7,619 bases of DNA, from NCBI GenBank assembly GCA_016177385.1, contig JACOVJ010000052.1, positions 1 to 7,619 of the forward strand. The letters run 5' to 3'. The notes under the pieces are model-generated. The model made no database searches, had not been told where the DNA came from, and saw only the letters and a program-made list of their open reading frames with translations. The stretch is from Candidatus Niyogiibacteriota bacterium (GTDB lineage Bacteria; Patescibacteriota; Minisyncoccia; HO2-45-28). The translations under genes were made by a program, and so were the position numbers. Each line of letters opens with the position of its first letter. Positions within the stretch are counted from its first letter, which is position 1. Below are positions 1-4,644 of this stretch, piece by piece.

Positions 1-980
1 ACCTCGAAGTGCAGGTGGCATCCGGTCGAGTTGCCGGTCGAACCCACATACCCGATGACCTGCCCCTGAACCACGGGCCAGCCGGCTTCCACGATGATCG
101 AGCTTAAGTGCGAATAGAGCGTCTGCGTGTTGTTGGGATGGCGAATGACCGTATAGAGGCCATACCCGCCGTTCCAGCCATAGGAACGGCCGACAATGAC
201 ATCGCCGGATGCTGCTGCGAGCACCGGCGTTCCGCAGCTATTGGCAAGATCCACGCCGTTATATCCATGAAGCCCCTGCGATTTGCGGCCGCCCACGAGC
301 GGGCGGATGTAGTACCCCGGATATTCGGGCCCGCTGGCGGAACGTAAACGGCTCGTGGGCGTAGACACGACATAGGACTCGCCGTTCGGGATGACGATGG
401 CGGAACCCGCAGCAAGCGCACCGGAAGCCGGCAGGTCGTTATATTGAATGATCTCATCCGCATCGCCTTTGAATTTTTTCGCAATGGATTGGACCGTGTC
501 ACCTTTCACCACCGTATACTGCACACCCGAGATCGGCAGAATCACCAGGGTCTGTCCGGTTTTGATCAGATCGGTTCGGCTGAGATCGTTCGCCCAAACG
601 ATGGTGTTGACGGAGACACTGAACATTTTGGCGATGGCGCTTAAGCTGTCGCCCTCCCGCACGATATAGATCGAGATCTGGCCGTTCGGTTTCGCGCTGT
701 CCTCGATATCCGCGATACTGCCGAGGGGGCCGGTTGCCGCCAGCAGCGCGTTATTCTGAACGATCGTGATGTCGCCGCCACCGGTGCCGGCTAACGGGTT
801 CACGTTGGTCGGCGCCTCCAATAGCGGGATGGTCTGGGAATTAAAAACAACAGCCGCCTCGGTCTCCGCCTCCCCTTTGAACATATTCTTAAAAAACGTG
901 AGAAGTCCGGCCTCTGCATCAGAAAAGGGAAGTGTCACTATCAAAACAGCCGCAAAAGCTAAAAAGGGCTTCATGATCAT
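1..980 (-). CDS. Secreted LysM-LysM-M23 peptidoglycan endopeptidase (partial, C-terminus off the left edge)
   Basis: Reading leftwards from 980 the frame stays open to the window edge, giving 326 codons. Residues 1-24 are a signal peptide (MKPFLAFAAVLIVTLPFSDA with a small-residue cleavage region), so the protein is exported. Two LysM domains follow (about 104-150, with VREGDSLSAIAKMF, and about 164-208, with VVKGDTVQSIAKKF); these bind GlcNAc in peptidoglycan. An M23 zinc metallopeptidase domain starts near 221. The ligands HGYNGVD (H238, D244) and HLH (H322, H324) and the catalytic H291 in YSHLS are all present, so it should be active in cutting peptide cross-links. Only the last strands are missing. 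ATG980 (or ATG974) is chosen because it opens the signal peptide. An AAAAGGG lies 6 nt upstream of ATG980 but is held in a hairpin. The gene is monocistronic here, with its own promoter. Family assignment is firm; the exact start is less so. Confidence 0.93.
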   Translation of the reverse strand, partial: MIMKPFLAFAAVLIVTLPFSDAEAGLLTFFKNMFKGEAETEAAVVFNSQTIPLLEAPTNVNPLAGTGGGDITIVQNNALLAATGPLGSIADIEDSAKPNGQISIYIVREGDSLSAIAKMFSVSVNTIVWANDLSRTDLIKTGQTLVILPISGVQYTVVKGDTVQSIAKKFKGDADEIIQYNDLPASGALAAGSAIVIPNGESYVVSTPTSRLRSASGPEYPGYYIRPLVGGRKSQGLHGYNGVDLANSCGTPVLAAASGDVIVGRSYGWNGGYGLYTVIRHPNNTQTLYSHLSSIIVEAGWPVVQGQVIGYVGSTGNSTGCHLHFE

Positions 981-993
981 GAGAAGCCCTTTT
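962..993 (-). promoter_or_regulatory. Perfect 11-bp hairpin enclosing the M23 start codon
   Basis: Arms AAAAGGGCTTC (962-972) and GAAGCCCTTTT (983-993) are exact inverted repeats with a 10-nt loop. On the minus-strand mRNA the 5' arm contains the only Shine-Dalgarno-like stretch (AAAAGGG), the loop holds the first AUG, and the second AUG straddles the loop-stem edge. The 3' arm is followed by five U, so the structure also has the shape of an intrinsic terminator. The inverted repeat is seen directly. Control of translation initiation or early termination is inference. Confidence 0.6.
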
Positions 994-1024
994 CGGGGTT
1001 TTTTGTAGCTATCGGCGTCCATGT

Positions 1025-1045
1025 AAAAACCGGTATTGCTACCGG
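1025..1045 (-). promoter_or_regulatory. Leader hairpin with U tract upstream of the M23 gene
   Basis: On the minus strand CCGGTA (1045-1040) pairs with TACCGG (1035-1030) across a GCAA tetraloop of the GNRA type, followed by TTTTT (1029-1025). This is a compact terminator- or stabiliser-like stem-loop. It would begin about 3 nt from the start site predicted for the promoter at 1055-1083. That is too close for efficient intrinsic termination, so a 5'-end mRNA stabiliser is as likely as an attenuator. Confidence 0.5.
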
Positions 1046-1054
1046 CACACACCC

Positions 1055-1083
1055 ATCCTAGCGTTGGAAGGGTTAAAAGTCAA
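1055..1083 (-). promoter_or_regulatory. Sigma70-like promoter of the M23 gene
   Basis: On the minus strand TTGACT (1083-1078) and TAGGAT (1060-1055) are separated by exactly 17 nt. The expected start site is near 1048, giving a leader of about 68 nt that contains two hairpins. The match to both hexamers and the ideal spacing make this the best promoter in the window. Confidence 0.65.
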
Positions 1084-1087
1084 TCAG

Positions 1088-1096
1088 TTATCCACA
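1088..1096 (+). other. Single DnaA-box consensus TTATCCACA
   Basis: TTATCCACA matches the consensus DnaA box at all nine positions and lies 5 bp upstream of the -35 of the M23 promoter. There is no cluster of boxes and no AT-rich unwinding region, so this is not an origin. It could be a DnaA-responsive operator or a chance match; a given 9-mer is expected about 0.06 times in a window this long (both strands). Confidence 0.3.
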
Positions 1097-1130
1097 GGCG
1101 CCGAATCGAGAAAAACGGCTATTTTTGAAC

Positions 1131-1152
1131 AAAAAACCCTCACGAGTGAGGG
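1131..1152 (-). terminator. Intrinsic terminator of the GNAT gene, overlapping its stop codon
   Basis: On the minus strand CCCTCAC (1152-1146) pairs with GTGAGGG (1143-1137) around a 2-nt centre, so the effective loop is larger, and is followed by six T (1136-1131). The TGA stop of the acetyltransferase (1142-1140) lies inside the 3' arm. A T-run on the plus strand (1155-1159) makes the structure bidirectional in shape, although no plus-strand gene ends here. Confidence 0.75.
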
Positions 1153-1604
1153 AGTTTTTCGCTTAAATCCAGCCGGTATACGTTGGTCGTTCGCCGCCTG
1201 AAGCCCAGCCGCTGGTAGAGCGCATTTGCGGCTATCCGCTGGGGGTTGCTGGTCAGGTCAACACACAGGCACCCTGCATGCCGCGCAAGGGCGATCAACT
1301 GGTCGACCAGGGAGCGGCCGATGCCTTTCCCTTGATAGGCCGGATGGACAACGACTTCCTCGATGAACGCCCGTTTTCCCATAAAAAGATCGGCGACGAT
1401 CAGACCCGCCATACCCACAAGCGCATCTCCATCAAAAGCGCACCAAACCTCCAGGGCGCTCTGGCGCTGGATCGCCTGAACCGCTTCCACCGTACGGAAA
1501 TTCTGGCCCAGCGAAACCCCTGCCAACGCTTCACATAGCATCTGGATATCTCTGACATGGCGCTCATTGACCCGTAAGACCTTAAGCGGTATCAGCGTGA
1601 TCAT
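1140..1604 (-). CDS. GNAT-family N-acetyltransferase
   Basis: A 154-aa protein of the usual single-domain GNAT size. Motif A is clear: VVVHPAYQGKGIG (about 84-96), whose Q-x-x-G-x-G pyrophosphate loop binds acetyl-CoA, and motif B ends in ANALYQRLGF (about 126-135). No signal peptide is seen, so the enzyme is cytoplasmic. It transfers an acetyl group to an amine; the substrate (small molecule, antibiotic or protein N-terminus) cannot be told from sequence. ATG1604 is chosen because GGAGGAG (1615-1609) sits just upstream with a spacing of 4-6 nt. A TTG six codons earlier would place that Shine-Dalgarno inside the gene. The gene is divergent from uvrD and appears to be transcribed alone. Family confidence is high, specific function unknown. 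Confidence 0.88.
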   Translation of the reverse strand: MITLIPLKVLRVNERHVRDIQMLCEALAGVSLGQNFRTVEAVQAIQRQSALEVWCAFDGDALVGMAGLIVADLFMGKRAFIEEVVVHPAYQGKGIGRSLVDQLIALARHAGCLCVDLTSNPQRIAANALYQRLGFRRRTTNVYRLDLSEKLPHS

Positions 1605-1608
1605 CGAA

Positions 1609-1615
1609 CTCCTCC
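1609..1615 (-). promoter_or_regulatory. Strong Shine-Dalgarno GGAGGAG that fixes the GNAT start
   Basis: GGAGGAG ends 4 nt before ATG1604 (GGAGG core 6 nt away). It is the only strong ribosome binding site beside the genes read here. It shows that the organism can use anti-SD pairing, which makes the lack of one at uvrD, rsmA and the 4645 gene notable. Confidence 0.8.
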
Positions 1616-1632
1616 AGAACAAATCTTCTTGC

Positions 1633-1662
1633 AGAATACCTATTTGAAGCCGCCGTTTGCAA
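1633..1662 (-). promoter_or_regulatory. Candidate promoter of the GNAT gene
   Basis: On the minus strand TTGCAA (1662-1657) and TATTCT (1638-1633) are 18 nt apart. The start site would be near 1626, giving a leader of about 22 nt that includes the GGAGGAG. It overlaps the oppositely directed uvrD promoter. The hexamers are moderate matches. A TTGACA further upstream (1689-1684) has no convincing -10 at normal spacing. Confidence 0.4.
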
Positions 1663-1672
1663 ATGCTACGCT
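1644..1672 (+). promoter_or_regulatory. Candidate uvrD promoter giving a leaderless transcript
   Basis: TTGAAG (1644-1649), a 17-nt spacer and TACGCT (1667-1672) preceded by TG (extended -10). The start site would fall at about 1678-1680, only 2-4 nt before ATG1682. No Shine-Dalgarno is present upstream of that ATG, which agrees with a leaderless mRNA. The -10 match is only partial. Confidence 0.45.
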
Positions 1673-1681
1673 TCGTTTGTT

Positions 1682-3664
1682 ATGTCAACCCCATTAGGTG
1701 AAAATCTCCTTTCCGGACTCAATGACGCCCAAAAAGCGGCGGTTTTGCATCGCTCGGGGCCGCTTTTGGTGGTTGCGGGCGCCGGTTCGGGCAAAACCCG
1801 CGTTTTGACCTACCGCATCGCCCACCTCATTACATCCGGCGTCCAGCCGGAATCCATCCTCGCCATCACTTTCACTAATAAAGCGGCGGGGGAGATGAAG
1901 GAGCGCGTCACTAGGCTTCTTACGGGGAGTCCCCAAGGGGAGTCCTTAGGAATCAGAAAAGGACTCCCCTTAAAGGACTCCCCATGGATCGGCACCTTCC
2001 ATGCGCTCGGCGTCTGGCTCCTGCGCAGAGAAGGAAAAGCGATCGGCATTGACCCTCATTTTACGATCGTGGACGACGAGGACCGGCTGGCGCTCATCAA
2101 AGAGTGCGTCGCGGATCTCAAACTCGATCCCAAGCAATTCGAGCCGCGGCGCGTCAAAAGCCTCATCTCTTCCAAAAAAACCTCGCTTTTGACGCCGGAC
2201 GAACATCTGGCCGAAGCCAAAGACGGCTTTTCGCGCGCATTCGGCGAGATCTGGGCGGCCTATGAAGCAAAAAAGGCGCGCTCACATACGCTCGACTTCG
2301 ACGACCTGCTCGCGAACATCGTGGTCCTTTTTGAACGTCGCCCTGACATTCTCGAGAAATATCAGGGTCTCTGGAAATTCATCCACATTGACGAATATCA
2401 GGATACGGATTCGGTGCAGTACCGCATTGCGAACCTCTTGGCGCGCGCCCATTCGAATCTCTGCGTTGTCGGCGACATTGACCAAGCCATTTATTCGTTC
2501 CGGGGCGCGGATTTCCGCAACATCCTGCAATTCGAGGTGGATTGGCCCGAAGCGACCGTGGTGACCCTCGAAGAGAATTATCGCTCCACCAAACCCATTC
2601 TCGATGCCGCCAATGCCGTTATTGCCAAAAACGTGTTCCGAAAGCCAAAAAATCTGTATACGACGTATGATGGCGACGTATCAAAAATCGAGCTCTGCGT
2701 TGCCGAAAACGAGACGCAGGAGGCCGAATGGATCGCCGGAAAGATCAAGCATCTGCTCGGTCAAGGCGCTCACCCGACCTCTTTGGCCGTTCTTTTCCGT
2801 ACTAACGCGCAATCGCGGGCGCTTGAGGAGGCGTTCCTTTTAAATCAGATCCCGTACCATGTGGTCGGCGTCAAATTCTATGCGCGCCGCGAGATCAAAG
2901 ATATTCTTGCCTACCTCCGTGCCGCTCTGAATCCGGCGGACCTCATCAGTATCAAACGCATCATCAATACGCCGAAACGCGAGATCGGGAAAGTCCTGCT
3001 TGCTAAATACTTCGCTCGTATGCCGCTTTCGGCTTCCGAAGCGCAACGGATCGCGGGCTTTGAGGCGCTTCTTGCTCATATCCGCGAAGCCGCCCAAGCG
3101 CATCCGGCCTCGTTCGCGCTCGATACGCTCCTTAAAAAAACCGAATATCGCGGCCTTTTCAACCCCGAGCTGGAAGACGATGTGATGCGGCTTGCCAATA
3201 TCAAAGAACTCACAGGGCTTGTGAAACGTTTCGATGTATTGGAACCACCGAAAGGGGTCTTGGCGCTCCTGGAAGAAGCCGCGCTCATGACCGGAGAGGA
3301 GTCCGAGCACAAAAAGGAGGCAAGCGTGCCGCTCACGACCGTCCACGCCGCCAAAGGTCTCGAATTCGACCATGTGTTCATCGCGGGCCTCGAAGACGGC
3401 CTGTTCCCGCATACCGCGCTTTCGGGCGAAGAGGAAAAACTGCGGCTGGAAGAAGAGCGGCGACTTTTTTATGTGGCGCTCACGCGCGCCAAAAAGCAGG
3501 TCTATTTGACCTTGGCGCTTTTCCGGACGATCTTCGGCGAGCGTCAGGTCAATATGCCCTCGCGCTTCTTGGACGAAATTCCACCCGAGCTCATAGAAAA
3601 AAACCAAGGTCTCCCCTTAAGAGCCCCCGAAGGGGAGGCCTTTGAGCCGATCATTGAACTCTAA
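1682..3664 (+). CDS. uvrD: UvrD/PcrA-type superfamily 1A DNA helicase
   Basis: A 660-aa ATP-dependent 3'-5' helicase for repair and for clearing proteins from DNA. All motifs are present in order: Q motif (LNDAQ, 13-17), Walker A GAGSGKT (33-39), Ia AITFTNKAAGEM (61-72), Ib GTFHALG (104-110), II IHIDEYQDTD (234-243), III VVGDIDQAIYSFRGA (262-276), IV LEENYRS (296-302), V TVHAAKGLEFD (553-563) and VI EEERRLFYVALTRAKK (590-605). It ends shortly after PSRFLDEIPPELIE, so the C-terminal extension of UvrD/PcrA (Tudor-like, RNA polymerase contact) is absent. Two insertions are odd. Residues 81-101, between Ia and Ib, are encoded by a 60-bp palindromic element. The tail 642-654 is encoded by a related one. 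Neither touches a catalytic motif. ATG1682 has no SD and is probably leaderless. rsmA follows after 3 bp, so the two are co-transcribed. UvrD and PcrA cannot be separated by motifs alone. Confidence 0.95.
   Translation: MSTPLGENLLSGLNDAQKAAVLHRSGPLLVVAGAGSGKTRVLTYRIAHLITSGVQPESILAITFTNKAAGEMKERVTRLLTGSPQGESLGIRKGLPLKDSPWIGTFHALGVWLLRREGKAIGIDPHFTIVDDEDRLALIKECVADLKLDPKQFEPRRVKSLISSKKTSLLTPDEHLAEAKDGFSRAFGEIWAAYEAKKARSHTLDFDDLLANIVVLFERRPDILEKYQGLWKFIHIDEYQDTDSVQYRIANLLARAHSNLCVVGDIDQAIYSFRGADFRNILQFEVDWPEATVVTLEENYRSTKPILDAANAVIAKNVFRKPKNLYTTYDGDVSKIELCVAENETQEAEWIAGKIKHLLGQGAHPTSLAVLFRTNAQSRALEEAFLLNQIPYHVVGVKFYARREIKDILAYLRAALNPADLISIKRIINTPKREIGKVLLAKYFARMPLSASEAQRIAGFEALLAHIREAAQAHPASFALDTLLKKTEYRGLFNPELEDDVMRLANIKELTGLVKRFDVLEPPKGVLALLEEAALMTGEESEHKKEASVPLTTVHAAKGLEFDHVFIAGLEDGLFPHTALSGEEEKLRLEEERRLFYVALTRAKKQVYLTLALFRTIFGERQVNMPSRFLDEIPPELIEKNQGLPLRAPEGEAFEPIIEL
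1924..1983 (+). repeat. Compound palindromic element inside uvrD (copy 1)
   Basis: The core 1935-1971 is AAGGGGAGTCCTT, an 11-nt loop AGGAATCAGAA, then AAGGACTCCCCTT: a perfect 13-bp stem. It is framed by an outer 9-bp pair, GGGGAGTCC (1924-1932) and GGACTCCCC (1975-1983), that repeats the core arm. The whole is 60 bp, exactly 20 codons, and adds roughly 14 residues to the loop between helicase motifs Ia and Ib compared with the PcrA sequence as I remember it. The core matches the rsmA copy at 4391-4427 in reverse orientation at 36 of 37 bases. I read it as a dispersed repeat inserted in frame. Confidence 0.85.
2151..2195 (+). repeat. 11-bp inverted repeat in uvrD
   Basis: GCGTCAAAAGC (2151-2161) and GCTTTTGACGC (2185-2195) are perfect inverted repeats separated by 23 nt. 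They encode RRVKSLISSKKTSLLTPDE, which aligns with the ordinary helicase sequence without obvious extra residues, so this is not clearly an insertion. The 9-mer GTCAAAAGC is also the arm of the palindrome at 4275-4297 in rsmA. Confidence 0.5.
3606..3642 (+). repeat. Diverged 37-bp palindromic element forming the UvrD tail (copy 3)
   Basis: AAGGTCTCCCCTT (3606-3618), an 11-nt loop (3619-3629) and AAGGGGAGGCCTT (3630-3642) pair over 13 positions with one T-G wobble. Arm length, loop length and the AAGGGGAG/CTCCCCTT core match copies 1 and 2, but the loop sequence differs. It encodes helicase residues 642-654 (GLPLRAPEGEAF), just past the conserved PSRFLDEIPPEL end of the family. Likely an older or related member of the same element class. 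Confidence 0.65.
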
Positions 3665-3667
3665 ATT

Positions 3668-4519
3668 ATGAGAAACCGCCTCGGGCAACATTTTTTGACC
3701 AATAGGCGGCTTGCCGAACACATGGTTGAAAACGCAGACGTCAACCGGCGCGACGTTGTCCTTGAGATCGGCCCCGGCAAAGGCATTCTGACTGAAGCGC
3801 TGTTAAAAACCGGCGCCCGGGTCGTTGCGGTTGAAAAGGACATGGCTCTTGCCGCCGATTTACGGGAAAAATTCGGGAAAAACAAGAGATTTGTCCTTAT
3901 CGAGGCCGATATTCGCGATGTCCTTAAAAACCCCATAAAATACAGGTTTGTTAGACACTCGGTGTCTAACATTAAAGTAGTTGCCAATATCCCCTACTAC
4001 CTGACGGGCCAGCTTTTTCGTCTGTTAGTGTCCGATAGAAAAATGCCGCCGCGCCTGTTGGCGCTCATGGTTCAGAAAGAAGTCGCGGAACGCATTGTCA
4101 TTCTTACGAGGAAGAGCCTCGTAAGATCCAAAACAAACCTTTTAGGGCTTTCGATTCTGCCGTTCATGACCGCGGAAATCGCATTCCGCGTATCGCGCGG
4201 CAGCTTCCAGCCGCCCCCAAATGTGGATTCGGCGGTTCTCATTCTCAAGCGCCGGCCTCGTTCGCTCTTTGCTATGTCAAAAGCCGAGCTTTTGACAAAA
4301 AAACGTTATTTCGTGCTTATCAAAGCCGCGTTTGCGCAAAAGCGGAAAATCGCGCTTAGTGTTCTTAAAAGAGGGGTCTTTTTTGAAAATAAGGGGAGTC
4401 CTTTTCTGGTTCCTAAGGACTCCCCTTTGGTTTTTAAAATGTGTGTTGTACCGGAAAACGCTCGCGCGGAAGACATCTCGCTCGAACAGTGGCTCTGTGT
4501 TGCAAAAAACATTGACTAA
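3668..4519 (+). CDS. rsmA: 16S rRNA (adenine1518-N6/adenine1519-N6)-dimethyltransferase RsmA/KsgA
   Basis: A 283-aa SAM-dependent enzyme that dimethylates two adjacent adenines in the helix 45 loop of 16S rRNA late in 30S assembly, in the cytoplasm. Visible hallmarks: LGQHFL (5-10), motif I EIGPGKG (33-39), acidic end of strand 2 VAVEKD (53-58), catalytic NIPY (107-110), QKEVAER (136-142), PPPNVDSAV (182-190) and FAQKRK (222-227) in the C-terminal domain. The ATG lies 3 bp after the uvrD stop with no SD, so translation is probably coupled. Four palindromic segments lie in the frame, at residues about 94-101, 145-153, 203-210 and 242-254. All are between conserved motifs, in places where family members are usually shorter or variable, and no catalytic residue is lost. 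The copy at 242-254 is the 37-bp element shared with uvrD. The protein should be functional. Identification is firm. Confidence 0.96.
   Translation: MRNRLGQHFLTNRRLAEHMVENADVNRRDVVLEIGPGKGILTEALLKTGARVVAVEKDMALAADLREKFGKNKRFVLIEADIRDVLKNPIKYRFVRHSVSNIKVVANIPYYLTGQLFRLLVSDRKMPPRLLALMVQKEVAERIVILTRKSLVRSKTNLLGLSILPFMTAEIAFRVSRGSFQPPPNVDSAVLILKRRPRSLFAMSKAELLTKKRYFVLIKAAFAQKRKIALSVLKRGVFFENKGSPFLVPKDSPLVFKMCVVPENARAEDISLEQWLCVAKNID
3949..3971 (+). repeat. Perfect 10-bp-stem palindrome in rsmA (P1)
   Basis: TGTTAGACAC (3949-3958), loop TCG, GTGTCTAACA (3962-3971). It encodes FVRHSVSN (about 94-101) just before the strand leading into the catalytic NIPY motif. Its stem and loop lengths are the same as those of the palindrome at 4275-4297. 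Confidence 0.8.
4102..4126 (+). repeat. Perfect 10-bp-stem palindrome in rsmA (P2)
   Basis: TCTTACGAGG (4102-4111), loop AAGAG, CCTCGTAAGA (4117-4126). It encodes about ILTRKSLVR (145-153), between QKEVAER and TNLLGLSI. Related proteins, as I recall them, have only a short linker here. Confidence 0.8.
4275..4297 (+). repeat. Perfect 10-bp-stem palindrome in rsmA (P3)
   Basis: TGTCAAAAGC (4275-4284), loop CGA, GCTTTTGACA (4288-4297). It encodes about MSKAELLT (203-210) in the linker between the methyltransferase fold and the C-terminal helical domain. The loop CGA is the reverse complement of the P1 loop TCG, and the arm shares GTCAAAAGC with the inverted repeat at 2151-2195 in uvrD. Confidence 0.8.
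4391..4427 (-). repeat. 37-bp palindromic element in rsmA (copy 2, inverted relative to uvrD copy 1)
   Basis: AAGGGGAGTCCTT (4391-4403), loop TTCTGGTTCCT (4404-4414), AAGGACTCCCCTT (4415-4427). The stem is perfect over 13 bp. Read on the minus strand the loop is AGGAACCAGAA, differing from uvrD copy 1 (AGGAATCAGAA) at one base, so identity is 36 of 37 including the non-palindromic loop. In rsmA it encodes KGSPFLVPKDSPL (242-254) in the C-terminal domain. The shared loop shows common descent, beyond what a shared hairpin shape would. Confidence 0.9.
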
Positions 4520-4556
4520 AATTTCATCACGAGGCCCGACCTTGTAAAAAGGAAGC

Positions 4557-4590
4557 GCACTTAACATTCACGGTCGCGAAGGTTAAGTGT
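4557..4590 (+). promoter_or_regulatory. Intergenic stem-loop between rsmA and the TSP3 gene
   Basis: CACTTAAC (4558-4565) and GTTAAGTG (4582-4589) form a perfect 8-bp stem, extendable inward by TTC/GAA after one mismatch and outward by a G-T wobble. No T-run follows, so it is not a standard intrinsic terminator for the uvrD-rsmA operon. It may be an mRNA 3'-end stabiliser or an operator about 40 bp upstream of the next -10. Function is unknown. Confidence 0.4.
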
Positions 4591-4631
4591 ATTGGGAGGT
4601 TGTCCACAAGAAGTTAAAACACGTCAAGCGC

Positions 4632-4637
4632 TATAAT
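4632..4637 (+). promoter_or_regulatory. TATAAT -10 box of the envelope operon
   Basis: An exact TATAAT ends 7 nt before the GTG at 4645, so the start site would coincide with the start codon or lie 1 nt upstream of it. No good -35 lies 16-18 nt upstream (AAGTTA/GAAGTT is weak). No Shine-Dalgarno precedes the GTG, supporting a leaderless transcript. A TTGTCCACA (4600-4608) one base off a DnaA box lies upstream. Confidence 0.5.
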
Positions 4638-4644
4638 AAAGTAA

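Noticed and set aside
168..190. 8-bp inverted repeat GCCGTTCC / GGAACGGC inside the M23 gene
   Set aside because: At chance frequency and lying in ordinary M23 coding sequence; no match to the other palindromes.
104..502. Minus-strand open frame of about 130 codons overlapping the M23 gene
   Set aside because: It is a shadow in another frame of the strongly supported LysM-M23 gene and shows no domain or start signal.
1088..1096. Replication origin
   Set aside because: A single DnaA box without further boxes, AT-rich unwinding region or dnaA/dnaN neighbours is not an origin.
1684..1689. TTGACA on the minus strand as the -35 of the GNAT gene
   Set aside because: The 17-nt spacing reaches CATTTG, a poor -10; TAGCAT would need a 14-nt spacer. 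The TTGCAA/TATTCT pair fits better.
2341..2367. Partial inverted repeat CCCTGA...TCAGGG in uvrD
   Set aside because: The stem breaks after 6 bp and the encoded PDILEKYQ is normal family sequence, so no insertion is implied.
2840..3607. Long antisense open frame (about 255 codons) opposite uvrD
   Set aside because: It lies wholly opposite conserved helicase motifs and its composition mirrors the GC-rich sense gene; no start signals or recognisable motifs.
4512..4550. TTGACT at the end of rsmA as a -35 for the TSP3 operon
   Set aside because: Nothing resembling a -10 lies 16-18 nt downstream, and the distance to TATAAT at 4632 is far too great.
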